DNA of 64,000 nt, from contig NZ_DFBS01000035.1 of assembly GCF_002366715.1 (NCBI RefSeq), positions 21,803 through 85,802 on the forward strand, written 5' to 3'. Of the stretch, positions 16,607 through 24,938 are shown one piece after another. The DNA comes from Halomonas sp. UBA3074 (GTDB lineage Bacteria > Pseudomonadota > Gammaproteobacteria > Pseudomonadales > Halomonadaceae). Position 1 is the stretch's first letter. Every line of letters starts with the position of its first letter. A model generated the notes under the pieces. The model saw only the letters and a list, made by a program, of their open reading frames with translations. It did no database searches and was not told the origin of the DNA. A program made the translations under genes and the position numbers.

Positions 16607-16866
16607 TATGGAAGTTGATCTACACCAAACAAGCCCAGAAAGATGCAAAGAAACTAGCCTCCAGTGGTCTCAAGCTAAAAGCTCAGGAGTTGTTGGAACT
16701 GGTTGCAGAAGACCCCTATCGCAAACCGCCACCATTTGAGAAGTTAATTGGCGATCTCGCGGGAGCCTATTCTCGCCGAATCAATATCCAGCATCGCTTG
16801 GTGTACCAAGTACTCGAAGATGAGCAAGTGGTAAAAGTCCTCCGGCTTTGGAGTCACTACGAATAA
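16603..16866 (+). CDS. yoeB: YoeB/Txe-type mRNA interferase toxin
   Basis: 87 residues of the RelE superfamily; YoeB cleaves mRNA at the ribosome. Starts with GTG at 16603 inside the antitoxin stop (GTGA). Family features are WKLIYTKQAQKDAKKL at the start, NPF-like PPPFEKL, GAYSRRINIQHRLVYQV with the catalytic Arg/His region, and a C-terminal LRLWSHYE ending in the conserved HY. Appears intact. Confidence 0.9.
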   Translation: MIWKLIYTKQAQKDAKKLASSGLKLKAQELLELVAEDPYRKPPPFEKLIGDLAGAYSRRINIQHRLVYQVLEDEQVVKVLRLWSHYE

Positions 16867-16867
16867 T

Positions 16868-16935
16868 GCATAACCAATCGCCGTTGCCGGACAATCTCTC
16901 CGCTGCTGTGCGGCTCAAAAATTCCTGCAAAGTTT
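16868..16935 (+). other. attC-like element C
   Basis: GCATAACCAATCG begins two bases after the yoeB stop, with a central hairpin CCGC..GCGG (16900-16913) followed by CTCAAAAATTCC. The arms pair less well than in A and B and no GTTRRRY end is evident, so this is the weakest of the three. Confidence 0.28.
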
Positions 16936-17192
16936 GGTCGTCGAGGCTGTAGAAAAACGCCGTAGATGGCTAAGTTATGGTGGCGATCAACTACCAAGAT
17001 CAGTTCCACCCCAGACCTTTGAGCACAGTGTGAATTATCTGATTGAGCACAAGTCAGACTTAACCGTTTTCCATGCCAATTACTTCAAGTCAAGCACCGC
17101 AACGATACGACCAGTCGGCTGTCTACGATGCAATTATTTTATAAATTCAGTATTCAATAAATTCAGTCTACTCAAGGCGATCCATCGATATT
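16936..17192. other. Intergenic region before the Rho-like gene
   Basis: No supported gene. A short direct repeat ATAAATTCAGT occurs twice near 17142-17168, just before the Rho-like start. An open frame from 16934 overlaps the Rho-like gene and has no coding-like features. Confidence 0.4.
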
Positions 17193-18149
17193 ATGACGAG
17201 AAAAATACTAGGTTTGAAGGCGAAAAGACCGATAGATGCCAAGCCCGCCGACGAAGTTGAAGATCAATTCCCTAATGATCCCGAAAAACGTTTTTTAAAT
17301 GGCGTCGCTATTCATCCTTCCCCACGCATTGATTTAGAGCCTGGTTCTAAGCAGCGTACTGCGCGGGCGATGGATTTGATTACGCCCATTGGGATGGGTC
17401 AACGTGGGTTGATTGTTGCGCCGCCAGGCTCTGGCAAAACGACGATGTTAAAACATATCTGCCAGGCCGTGGCTGAGGCTAATCCTGACATAAAGCTGTA
17501 TGCTTTGCTGATTGATGAGCGCCCTGAAGAAGTGACCGATTTTAAGCGCAGTGTGTCGGCAGAAGTCCATGCATCGTCTTCAGACGAAAGCTACACACAC
17601 CATGTAAATATGGCAGATAAGCTTCTTGAGACGGCGCGTAAGCAAGCGGGCGAAGGTCATAATGTGATGATTGTGATCGATTCGCTTACCAGGCTCTCGC
17701 GCGTTCACAATGCCGAGCAGAGAGGCAATGGCCGTACGATGTCGGGTGGGCTGGATTCCCGAGCGATGGAAATACCCCGAAAACTGTTTGGCGCTGCGAG
17801 GAAGATCGAAAACGGAGGATCGCTGACTATTCTGGCCACCGTGCTGGTGGATACGGGAAGCCGTATGGATCAGGTGATTTTCGAGGAGTTCAAGGGCACC
17901 GGCAATATGGAGCTCGTGTTATCCCGGGATGTAGCCAATCAACGGATTTTTCCGGCGATCGATATTGCCAAAAGCAGTACCCGTCGCGAAGAGCTTTTGA
18001 TTGATGCAAAAGATATTGAAAAAGTAAGAACATTGCGTAGAGGTTTGACGGCGCTTAAGCCAGTAGAAGGCGCCCAGAAGTTGCTTGCGTTATTGGATAA
18101 ATATCCCACTAACGCCGAGCTATTAGATGCATTTTTACCGGATTCGTGA
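17193..18149 (+). CDS. Rho-type transcription termination ATPase lacking the N-terminal RNA-binding domain
   Basis: 318 residues against about 419 for full Rho. From residue about 30 it matches the Rho motor domain: RAMDLITPIGMGQRGLIVAP, P-loop APPGSGKTT (about 74-82), LLIDERPEEVTD with the catalytic Glu, the Walker B region VMIVIDSLTRLSR, the Q-loop GGLDSRAMEIPRKLFGAAR, and the R-loop SSTRREELL. The Rho-N helical domain and the cold-shock primary RNA-binding domain are absent, and no trace of them was found upstream. All residues for ring formation and ATP hydrolysis look intact. Probably a paralogue of the cell's main rho, in an accessory region. Start ATG 17193, weak ribosome site. Confidence 0.88.
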   Translation: MTRKILGLKAKRPIDAKPADEVEDQFPNDPEKRFLNGVAIHPSPRIDLEPGSKQRTARAMDLITPIGMGQRGLIVAPPGSGKTTMLKHICQAVAEANPDIKLYALLIDERPEEVTDFKRSVSAEVHASSSDESYTHHVNMADKLLETARKQAGEGHNVMIVIDSLTRLSRVHNAEQRGNGRTMSGGLDSRAMEIPRKLFGAARKIENGGSLTILATVLVDTGSRMDQVIFEEFKGTGNMELVLSRDVANQRIFPAIDIAKSSTRREELLIDAKDIEKVRTLRRGLTALKPVEGAQKLLALLDKYPTNAELLDAFLPDS

Positions 18150-18161
18150 ATATAGATAATA

Positions 18162-18194
18162 AAGAAGCCCACCCTTTTAAAAGGTGAGCTTCTT
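18162..18194. terminator. Bidirectional terminator hairpin
   Basis: AAGAAGCCCACC and GGTGAGCTTCTT form a stem of about 11 pairs around TTTTAAAA, between the convergent Rho-like and helicase genes. T-rich sequence occurs on both sides. Confidence 0.75.
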
Positions 18195-18215
18195 GGGTAA
18201 GTTTTAACGATTACT

Positions 18216-19400
18216 TTATTTTCTGTAATTCAGGTTTGATTCTGGTACTGCTTTTCGAACCGGGAACCCTGCAATCTCTTTGCGCTCAATAATGCTTTTT
18301 AAGCGCCTTTCAATGGCACAAAGGTTCTTAAAGTCACTCATGTCGACTAAAGAGATGGCTTCACCTGAGGCTCCCGCGCGGCCGGTTCGGCCAATACGGT
18401 GGATGTATTCTTCTGGCTGAAAAGGTAAATCGTAATTCACCACACGACTCAGTTCATCAATATCCAAACCGCGCGCGGCAACCCCCGTAGCAACCAAGTA
18501 TTTTAGCTCGCCAGATTTGAACTGGGCCAAAATCTTTTCGCGCATGGCTTGGCTTCTATCGCCATGAATGGAGTCCGCTGTGATGCCGCGCTTTTCCAGT
18601 TGAGCAACCAGCTTGGCTGCATTGTGTTTTTTCTCGGTAAAGATAAGCGCCTGATCCCACTGTTGCTCGTTGATCAAGTGGCTCAACAAGGCGGATTTCG
18701 TGTCTTTATCGACGGTGATTAGCCACTGTTTGACATTAGCGGCGGCGCGGACGTTGGGAGTTATCGATATTTCAGCCGCGAGATCGGTCATCTTGCTATC
18801 GGAAAAATTATAGGCCAGCGCCCGTACGTCGTCTGTGATGGTGGCCGAAAACAGTAGGTTTTGACGGTCTTCAGGCAAGCGATCTATGATTTTCTTGATA
18901 TCGTCGACAAAGCCCATGTCGACCATTCTGTCCGCTTCGTCCAATACCATGACTTTCAGTTCATCAAAGTGCAGCGCACGCTGATGGGCCAAATCAAGCA
19001 ATCTGCCCGGCGTGGCGACCAGAATATCCACCCCTTTGATCAGGCGTTCTTTTTGCGCTTCGGTATCCACCCCGCCATACATCGCCATCGAGGTTAACTG
19101 CGTGTGTTTAGCGTATTGCGCCACACTGGCTTCGACTTGCACCGCTAACTCACGGGTCGGCACGAGAATCAGGGCACGTATGCGTTTGCCGCGTAACGTG
19201 CCCGCGTTGCTGAACCGTTCTAGCAGCGGCAGAACAAAGGCGGCGGTTTTGCCTGTGCCTGTCTGTGCGGTGGCGATTAAGTCGTTACCCGAAAGAATGG
19301 CAGGGATCGCTTGTTCCTGAATGGGCGTTGGCGTTTGGTATCCTAGTTCAGTAATCGCTTGAACAAGAGGAGAGGATAATCCTAGTTTTGCAAATGGCAT
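18216..19400 (-). CDS. DEAD-box ATP-dependent RNA helicase, RhlE type
   Basis: 394 residues, the two RecA-like domains with almost no C-terminal tail. The Q motif is GYQTPTPIQEQAIP. Motif I AQTGTGKT is at about 43-50, then PTRELA, TPGRLLD, DEAD within VLDEADRMVD (about 152-155), SAT in LFSATI, and HRIGRTGRAG near 333. Unwinds or remodels RNA in ribosome assembly or decay. RhlE is the nearest described group; the lack of a basic tail makes the subclass uncertain. Confidence 0.9.
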   Translation of the reverse strand: MPFAKLGLSSPLVQAITELGYQTPTPIQEQAIPAILSGNDLIATAQTGTGKTAAFVLPLLERFSNAGTLRGKRIRALILVPTRELAVQVEASVAQYAKHTQLTSMAMYGGVDTEAQKERLIKGVDILVATPGRLLDLAHQRALHFDELKVMVLDEADRMVDMGFVDDIKKIIDRLPEDRQNLLFSATITDDVRALAYNFSDSKMTDLAAEISITPNVRAAANVKQWLITVDKDTKSALLSHLINEQQWDQALIFTEKKHNAAKLVAQLEKRGITADSIHGDRSQAMREKILAQFKSGELKYLVATGVAARGLDIDELSRVVNYDLPFQPEEYIHRIGRTGRAGASGEAISLVDMSDFKNLCAIERRLKSIIERKEIAGFPVRKAVPESNLNYRK

Positions 19401-19523
19401 AAGCCGCCCTGACAGAGTGTCGTAAGGTTTTTCAAAAATAAATAAGGATGCAGTATAAAGTAAAAGCAGCCGACCGCTGAAGCGCAGGCTGATTGAGGCG
19501 ATAAAATCCCATCCTTAGATGGT

Positions 19524-19988
19524 CTATCGATCCACCTTGGCCCGGTACTCGGCCTGATCCAGCAGGACAGGGCCGCTGCCCAATGCCGCCAGTTTGTCAT
19601 CCGGGTTATAGAGCGGGCAATTCGTCATGCTCAGGCAGCCGCAGCCTATACAGCCTGCCAGGTTGTCGCGCAGCTTTTGCAGATAAGCAATCCGGCCATC
19701 CAGCATCTGTTGCCAATTTTTTGAGAGCTGTTGCCAGTCTTCCACCGTCGGCGTGCGGTTATTGGGCAGTGATTCAAAAGCTCGTTTGATCTCTTCCAAG
19801 CTAACGCCCACTTTCTGTGCGGCCTTGATCACCGAAATACGTCTTAGCACTTCTGGCTTGTAGCGTCGCTGGTTGCCCGCATTGCGCCAGCTTTGTATCA
19901 GGCCTTGCTGCTCGTAAAAGTGCAGAGTGCTGACGTTGATGCCGCAGCGCTTGGCCACCTTGCCAACACTCCAAACTGATTCTGCCAT
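19524..19988 (-). CDS. soxR: Redox-sensitive transcriptional activator SoxR
   Basis: MerR-family regulator with a [2Fe-2S] cluster sensing redox-cycling compounds. About 154 residues. The N-terminal winged helix (WSVGKVAKRCGINVSTLHFY) and the C-terminal cluster motif CIGCGCLSMTNC (C-x2-C-x-C-x5-C) near residue 120 are diagnostic. The start is the ATG at 19988 with a GGAGAG ribosome site. Divergent from the VOC gene whose promoter carries a sox box. Confidence 0.95.
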   Translation of the reverse strand: MAESVWSVGKVAKRCGINVSTLHFYEQQGLIQSWRNAGNQRRYKPEVLRRISVIKAAQKVGVSLEEIKRAFESLPNNRTPTVEDWQQLSKNWQQMLDGRIAYLQKLRDNLAGCIGCGCLSMTNCPLYNPDDKLAALGSGPVLLDQAEYRAKVDR

Positions 19989-20030
19989 CACGCTCTCCTG
20001 AATCGTTGTGATTGTTTTCGAAAAAACAGC

Positions 20031-20061
20031 TTTACCTCAAGTTAAGTTGAGGTTTTATCCT
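20031..20061 (+). promoter_or_regulatory. SoxR-dependent promoter with sox box
   Basis: The near-perfect palindrome CCTCAAGTTAAGTTGAGG (20035-20052) is essentially the consensus SoxR operator. It lies between TTTACC (20031-20036) and TATCCT (20056-20061) with the 19-base spacer characteristic of MerR-type activated promoters. It reads toward the VOC gene and is placed to influence soxR as well. Confidence 0.93.
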
Positions 20062-20090
20062 GCTATTTCACTTAATGCAAGGAGACACTG

Positions 20091-20516
20091 ATGTACTTGG
20101 AACACGTGAATCTGGTCGTTGACGATATGGATGCCATGCTGAATTTTTACCGCGCTGTATTCCCGCACTGGCGGGTACGCGATGAAGGCCATGGCGAGTG
20201 GTATGGCAAACCCCGCAAATGGGTGCATTTTGGTGACGATGAGCATTACTTGGCGTTAAGCGATCATGGCGAAGGGGCCAACCGCGACCTGAAAGGTCAC
20301 AGCGTTGGGCTGGCCCATTTTGCTTATGTGACCGATAACCTGGATGCCGTGGTTTCCCGGTTAAACAACGCGGGCTATGCCATCGCCAAACCCGGCGCGA
20401 CGGAGCCATTTCGCAAAAATGTCTATTTTGTCGATCCGACCGGTTTTGAGGTTGAGTTTGTCGAGTATCTGAGTGATATTCCGGCGGAACGGAATTTAAA
20501 TCGAGATAGCCATTGA
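20091..20516 (+). CDS. VOC (glyoxalase/dioxygenase) family protein under SoxR control
   Basis: 141 residues, a single vicinal-oxygen-chelate module pair: it begins LEHVNLVVDDMDAMLNFYRA and ends with VYFVDPTGFEVEFVEYL, with metal-ligand candidates His5 and the Glu in EVEFVE. AAGGAG ribosome site before 20091. Relatives include glyoxalases and antibiotic-resistance proteins; the substrate is unknown, but the SoxR box suggests a role with redox-active or electrophilic compounds. Confidence 0.87.
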   Translation: MYLEHVNLVVDDMDAMLNFYRAVFPHWRVRDEGHGEWYGKPRKWVHFGDDEHYLALSDHGEGANRDLKGHSVGLAHFAYVTDNLDAVVSRLNNAGYAIAKPGATEPFRKNVYFVDPTGFEVEFVEYLSDIPAERNLNRDSH

Positions 20517-20794
20517 GGCGCAGGTCAGTCCCCAGCGGGGCTGGCCAGTGATACCTTTAGATTGTCCGCGCTTCAAAATATTTTTGAATAATCTGTTAAT
20601 ATCCCGTTTTTATTTCGGTAGTGGCTGAAAGCAGCCACTTCACCTGCTGGAAGCAAAAGATTAACCCTACGGAAGGCAATGCATTACCGCCTTATTCGAT
20701 GAAGCTGCCCTGGTGCCGGTGCAAACCACTTCTAAGGCTAGGCAGCTTCTCAGTTACGCCTTTGGCGACGATGACCCTCATTAGGAACATCTAG

Positions 20795-21220
20795 ATGATT
20801 CGAGAATATCGAGAGGCGGATATAGACCACATTTTGGATATCTGGCTTTCAGCATCGATTAAAGCTCACTCTTTTGTTGGATCCAAATTTTGGCAGTCAA
20901 AAGTTAGCGAAATGCGCGAGCTGTATATCCCTGCATCGGAGACCTTTGTCTATGAAGTTGATGAGCAGATCGCAGGATTTTATTGCCTCTATGGAAATAC
21001 GCTGGCCGCCGTTTTTGTGTCGCCAAGCCTGCAAGGGCAAGGAATTGGGTCAGCGTTGATGGACGACGCCAAAAGCAGACGGTCGTGCTTGCAGCTTAGT
21101 GTTTATAGCCAAAATGCCCCCAGCATCCGTTTTTATAAGAAGCATGGCTTCATTTCATTAAATGAGCAGATTGATGAACAAACCGGCCACCCTGAGTTCA
21201 TCATGGAGCATTACTGTTAA
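20795..21220 (+). CDS. GNAT family N-acetyltransferase
   Basis: 141 residues with the GNAT fold. It starts MIREYREADIDHILDIW; the acetyl-CoA loop VSPSLQGQGIGSALMDDA is at about 71-88, and SVYSQNAPSIRFYKKHGF follows near 108-125. Similar to YiaC/YjaB-type acetyltransferases. Substrate unknown. Stands alone on the plus strand. Confidence 0.88.
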   Translation: MIREYREADIDHILDIWLSASIKAHSFVGSKFWQSKVSEMRELYIPASETFVYEVDEQIAGFYCLYGNTLAAVFVSPSLQGQGIGSALMDDAKSRRSCLQLSVYSQNAPSIRFYKKHGFISLNEQIDEQTGHPEFIMEHYC

Positions 21221-21391
21221 TAGCGGTCAACGGTATGGTCTTGCTACAAAAACCGAAAAATGAACACCCGTCCTACTATCTGTAAAGGGTACAATGCCAA
21301 GCAGCCGCAATGGCGTGGCTGCTTGGCGTACGTTCATGGTTAGCAGGTTTTTGCTTGTGACAGGTTTTACTAAAGAAAAGGGTAGTCGTTC

Positions 21392-21814
21392 ATGATTAAC
21401 ACCAAAATATACAAAGCGGTTTACGAACTCGCTGAAAAACTCATGAAGGCTGCCGATAAAGAGGATAGAGAGGCTTTCGATGCGCTCTATGCGCAGTTGG
21501 AAGCGATCTGCACCGAAAACGAGAACAGCGATAAGGATCATCCAGAACAGTGGGAAACGCTGGCTGACTTTACGGAAGAGCTCGATGAGGCGCTGGCCGT
21601 TTACGAAAAAGCCTTTGAAAAAGCCGTTGCAGTGAACTCGAAAGACCACATGTCTTCCATCGCCTTTTCCATGGCGAAGCTGCAGGTTGAGCTGGGCCAG
21701 ACCGACGCGGCGATCAACAATCTTAAAAAGGCCCAAGTCACTGCCAATAAGATTGAAGACGGCGAGCTAAAGATGGAAATCGATGAACTGCTTGAGAAGC
21801 TGACGAACGGTTAG
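21392..21814 (+). CDS. Hypothetical helical protein
   Basis: 140 residues, strongly acidic and almost entirely alpha-helical by eye, with a TPR-like pattern in the second half (EALAVYEKAFEKAVAVNSKD, then QVELGQTDAAINNLKKAQ). No signal peptide or membrane segment. Function not recognised. Probably a single-gene unit followed by the DUF1456 gene. Confidence 0.75.
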   Translation: MINTKIYKAVYELAEKLMKAADKEDREAFDALYAQLEAICTENENSDKDHPEQWETLADFTEELDEALAVYEKAFEKAVAVNSKDHMSSIAFSMAKLQVELGQTDAAINNLKKAQVTANKIEDGELKMEIDELLEKLTNG

Positions 21815-21908
21815 TGTTCAAGCTATTGATCTTAATGATCAATTAAAACTACATACACGCACATAACACCTGATTGAGCTGGGTTTGCCTAAGACTAGGG
21901 ATACGATT

Positions 21909-22394
21909 TTGACGAATAACGATATTTTCCGCCGCATACGTTACGCCTTGGATTTGAAAGACAACACCATCGTGGATATTTTCGCCTTGGCAGAGGTGAG
22001 CGTGGCTCAAGAGCAAGTCACGGCTTGGCTGAAAAAGGATGAAGACGACGCCTTTGTCACCATGAAGAATAAAGAACTAGCGGCGTTTTTGAACGGCTTC
22101 ATTAGCTACAAGCGTGGCAAGCGCGAAGGCCCGCCGCCTGCGCCAGAAGCGCAGTTGAACAACAACATGGTGTTCCAGAAGCTGCGCATCGCGCTCAATT
22201 TAAAAGCTGACGATATTTTGGCGATATTTGAGCTGGCTGGTTTCCGCATTAGTAATCATGAGTTAAGCGCCTTTTTCCGCAAGCCAACCCACAAGAATTA
22301 TCGCGAGTGTAAAGATCAGGTGCTGCGTAACTTTTTACTCGGCGTTCAGCGCCAACTTCGCCCGGGCGCAAGCGATCCCACTTCAGAAGATTGA
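21909..22394 (+). CDS. yehS: DUF1456 family protein (YehS-like)
   Basis: About 161 residues with two copies of the DUF1456 domain, each beginning NND/NNN-(I/M)-(F/V)-x(3)-R-x-AL-L: residues about 3-65 and 88-150. The start chosen is TTG at 21909 with AGGGA upstream, which fits the family N-terminus; an upstream TTG at 21885 is possible. The biochemical role of the family is unknown. Confidence 0.88.
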   Translation: MTNNDIFRRIRYALDLKDNTIVDIFALAEVSVAQEQVTAWLKKDEDDAFVTMKNKELAAFLNGFISYKRGKREGPPPAPEAQLNNNMVFQKLRIALNLKADDILAIFELAGFRISNHELSAFFRKPTHKNYRECKDQVLRNFLLGVQRQLRPGASDPTSED

Positions 22395-22437
22395 GCTGAG
22401 AAGGCTCAAAGCTTGGCGCCGCCATCTCGTTAGTCGT

Positions 22438-23181
22438 TTAACGCTTCACGCACACAAAAAGCGCATTGCCCGAGACGTTATCCCACGGGGTAATCGTCTC
22501 GTAGTTATGCTCAAACACGTGCACCTCGAAGTAAGGCGTCAGCAGGGCGATGAGCTCATTAAAACTCACTGCCACCATAGGGTGCTCGTCATTCCAAACC
22601 TGCTTTTCATCTGCGCTGGTTTTCTCGATGCTTAGCCTAAGCGACTGCTTTTCACCCTGCCCACTGTAGTACCAGCCGGAGCGGAACGTGAATAAATCGT
22701 CTGCTTGTTTGGCGTTGTGTTTAACCGATAAACCGTTATCGATTTTGTCTTTATCGACTGCGTTAAAACAAAAAATGCCGCCAGGCTTGAGCGCACGATG
22801 CGCGCTTGAAATACATCCCTCTAGCTTCTCGATCCCGTCGCTGTAATGAATCGAGTATAAAAAACAGGTGATTAAATCCAGCGGCTCGCTGACGTCAAAG
22901 CTACTCATATCCTGCAACGAAAAGTGTGCTTCTGGGCAGCGCTTGGCGGCGATATCCAGCATCGGCTGGTTGATATCTAACCCGGCGCTGGCGTAGCCAA
23001 AATCAATAAAGTGGCGCACGTGGGGGCCGGTGCCGCAGGCGAGGTCCAGATGAGTGGTGCCGTCGTTACCGAAAAGCTGATGCAGCCGTCGAACGGCGTT
23101 GCTTTGCGATTGGTAGTCGATATCGACACACATCAAATCGTAGTAGCCGGATAGGTCGGTATAGAGTGCGTTGACGGACAT
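22438..23181 (-). CDS. Class I SAM-dependent methyltransferase
   Basis: 247 residues. Motif I HLDLACGTGPH is at about 44-54, the acidic GLDINQPML follows, and the motif-IV-like region DLITCFLYSIHY and LKPGGIFCFNAVD are present. It resembles small-molecule methyltransferases of the Methyltransf_25 type. Substrate unknown; neighbours give no clue. Confidence 0.87.
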   Translation of the reverse strand: MSVNALYTDLSGYYDLMCVDIDYQSQSNAVRRLHQLFGNDGTTHLDLACGTGPHVRHFIDFGYASAGLDINQPMLDIAAKRCPEAHFSLQDMSSFDVSEPLDLITCFLYSIHYSDGIEKLEGCISSAHRALKPGGIFCFNAVDKDKIDNGLSVKHNAKQADDLFTFRSGWYYSGQGEKQSLRLSIEKTSADEKQVWNDEHPMVAVSFNELIALLTPYFEVHVFEHNYETITPWDNVSGNALFVCVKR

Positions 23182-23345
23182 GATCGCCTAAAGGTGGGGC
23201 TGATGAGGTTGGGTGGCGCATAGTAAACGAGCGGCAGAAGTTTGAGAAGCCTTGGCGATAGTCAGCGGTAACGCTAAAGAAAAAGCGCGCGCGTCCGATA
23301 GTTACTTAAGACGCACGATTGCCTTGAAACGCCAAAGAGTTAGCC

Positions 23346-23753
23346 ATGCCAAAATTAATGCCGCTTATCACCGCTATCCTGCTGTTCGTTTTTTCTACGA
23401 GCGCGCATTCGCACACCGATGAGGCTGAAGCGGCGGTGCTGGCGTGGCTGGAAGCCATCGATAGCGGCCAGTTTGAGCAAGCTTGGGAAGCCTCTTCCAC
23501 CATACTGCAGGTGCCACTCTCGTCGAATATGCTGGCCCGCACGATCAATGCTGCCCGGCGTGATTTTGGTGCGGTTGAATCGCGGCGGCGAGTCCGTGTC
23601 ATCCGTGAAACGTCCATGCCCGGCGCGCCAATTGGGGATTATGCCGTGTTTACGTTCCAGACCCGGTTTGAAAACAAACCGCAAATTACTGAAACCATTA
23701 CGCCGCATTTAGAAGAGGGCGCTTGGCGGGTTAGTGGTTACTATATCAATTAA
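23346..23753 (+). CDS. Secreted DUF4019 family protein
   Basis: 135 residues with a signal peptide (about 1-22, ending SAHS/H). The mature part fits DUF4019: AVLAWLEAIDSGQFEQAWE near the start and ITPHLEEGAWRVSGYYI at the end. Likely periplasmic; function unknown. Confidence 0.82.
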   Translation: MPKLMPLITAILLFVFSTSAHSHTDEAEAAVLAWLEAIDSGQFEQAWEASSTILQVPLSSNMLARTINAARRDFGAVESRRRVRVIRETSMPGAPIGDYAVFTFQTRFENKPQITETITPHLEEGAWRVSGYYIN

Positions 23754-23967
23754 TCCCTATTCCTCGAACGACAGCCCAACGCCTGATCCACTATCAGGCA
23801 GGCCTGCAAATTTTTAAGCGTAGCCAAGCACAGAATGACGAAAAATTCGTAGCCTAACCGCTGAAAGTGAGGCGCTCAGCGGTCATGGGCAGTGGGTGCG
23901 CTGAATACATTTTTTTCTTTGATGGGATATGCTTTAAAGCACATTGATCTTAGTATTTAGAGGCGCC

Positions 23968-24285
23968 ATGTCCCTTATCGCTGCAACGCCTGAGCCGCCT
24001 TACTACGCGGTCATTTTCACTTCATTACGCACCGATGTAGACGATGGCTACGACGCTATGGCTACCAGGATGGTTGAACTGGCTGCCCAGCAACCTGGAT
24101 TTTTAGGCGTCGAGTCAGCCCGTAACGAGGTTGGCGTAACGGTGTCTTATTGGTCTGATCTGGCCGCTATCAAAGCATGGAAGGCCCACGCGGAGCATCT
24201 TCATGCCCAGCGCTTAGGCCACCAGCAGTGGTATCAGCACTTCAAGACCCGCATTGCTAAGGTGGAGCGAGATTACGGCATATAG
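23968..24285 (+). CDS. Antibiotic biosynthesis monooxygenase (ABM) domain protein
   Basis: 105 residues from the ATG at 23968; the in-frame start at 23944 lacks a ribosome site. Ferredoxin-like ABM fold: YYAVIFTSLRTD, QQPGFLGVESAR, VSYWSDLAAIKAWKAHAEH. Relatives include small heme- or quinol-handling enzymes and uncharacterised stress proteins; the precise reaction is unknown. Confidence 0.85.
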   Translation: MSLIAATPEPPYYAVIFTSLRTDVDDGYDAMATRMVELAAQQPGFLGVESARNEVGVTVSYWSDLAAIKAWKAHAEHLHAQRLGHQQWYQHFKTRIAKVERDYGI

Positions 24286-24322
24286 GCCTGCACTCCAGCC
24301 TTCCTCATCGCGATGGCGCTGA

Positions 24323-24925
24323 TTAAATAATCAACCCCGCCAAGGCCTGCATTCCCAGCGCCAGCACTAACACGACCATCCCCGCTACCAAGCTGGTGAC
24401 TAGTGCGTGTCGTTTCCATAGCACCAATACACGATGGCCGAAGCGGTGAACGAGCCAAGCAAGACCAAAATAACGTACACCGCGAGCAATTAACGCTGCT
24501 AGCACGAAGAGCAAAACAGGGTAGCCTGAGAGCCCCGCAGTAATCATCGCGACTTGAAACGGGATAGGCAGAATCCCGATACAGAGGATGGCAATAAAAC
24601 CATACTGGTCAAAAAAGGTTTGGAATGCTTGGTAGCTGTTTTGCATCCCCATAAACTCGATAAACCAAGTGCCAATCGACTGAAAAAGCAGCATCCCGAC
24701 GCCGTAACCGACCAACGATGCAACAAGGCAGCCTGCTGTCGTGACGGTCGCCAATAGCCAGATACGCTGTTTATTGGCGGCCATCAGCGGAATCAGCACC
24801 AACTCAATCGGAATCGGTAAAATGATGGTTTCGAGAAACGAGAGGGTGCCAAGTAACCACAGCATGTTCTTCGAGCCATTAATGCGCTCGATCCACTGTT
24901 TAGTTCGCTTGTTTTTGATGGCCAT
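24323..24925 (-). CDS. YqaA/DedA-like VTT-domain membrane protein
   Basis: 200 residues with about five hydrophobic segments. The VTT/SNARE-associated core shows FLETIILPIPIELVLIPLMA near the N-terminus and the GILPIPFQVAMITAGLSGYP re-entrant region around residue 120. Family members act in envelope lipid homeostasis; the exact role is unknown. Thirteen bases downstream of the DUF1206 gene on the same strand, so probably co-transcribed. Confidence 0.85.
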   Translation of the reverse strand: MAIKNKRTKQWIERINGSKNMLWLLGTLSFLETIILPIPIELVLIPLMAANKQRIWLLATVTTAGCLVASLVGYGVGMLLFQSIGTWFIEFMGMQNSYQAFQTFFDQYGFIAILCIGILPIPFQVAMITAGLSGYPVLLFVLAALIARGVRYFGLAWLVHRFGHRVLVLWKRHALVTSLVAGMVVLVLALGMQALAGLII

Positions 24926-24938
24926 TAAGGTTTGTTCG

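Noticed and set aside
16934..17260. Plus-strand open frame of 108 codons before the Rho-like gene
   Set aside because: No family resemblance, no ribosome site, and it overlaps the Rho-like start in another frame.
20665..20784. Coding-like fragment reading LFDEAALVPVQTTSKARQLL and ending in a stop just before the GNAT gene
   Set aside because: Only about 39 codons after an in-frame stop, no start or ribosome site, and no family recognised; could be a gene remnant but cannot be supported.
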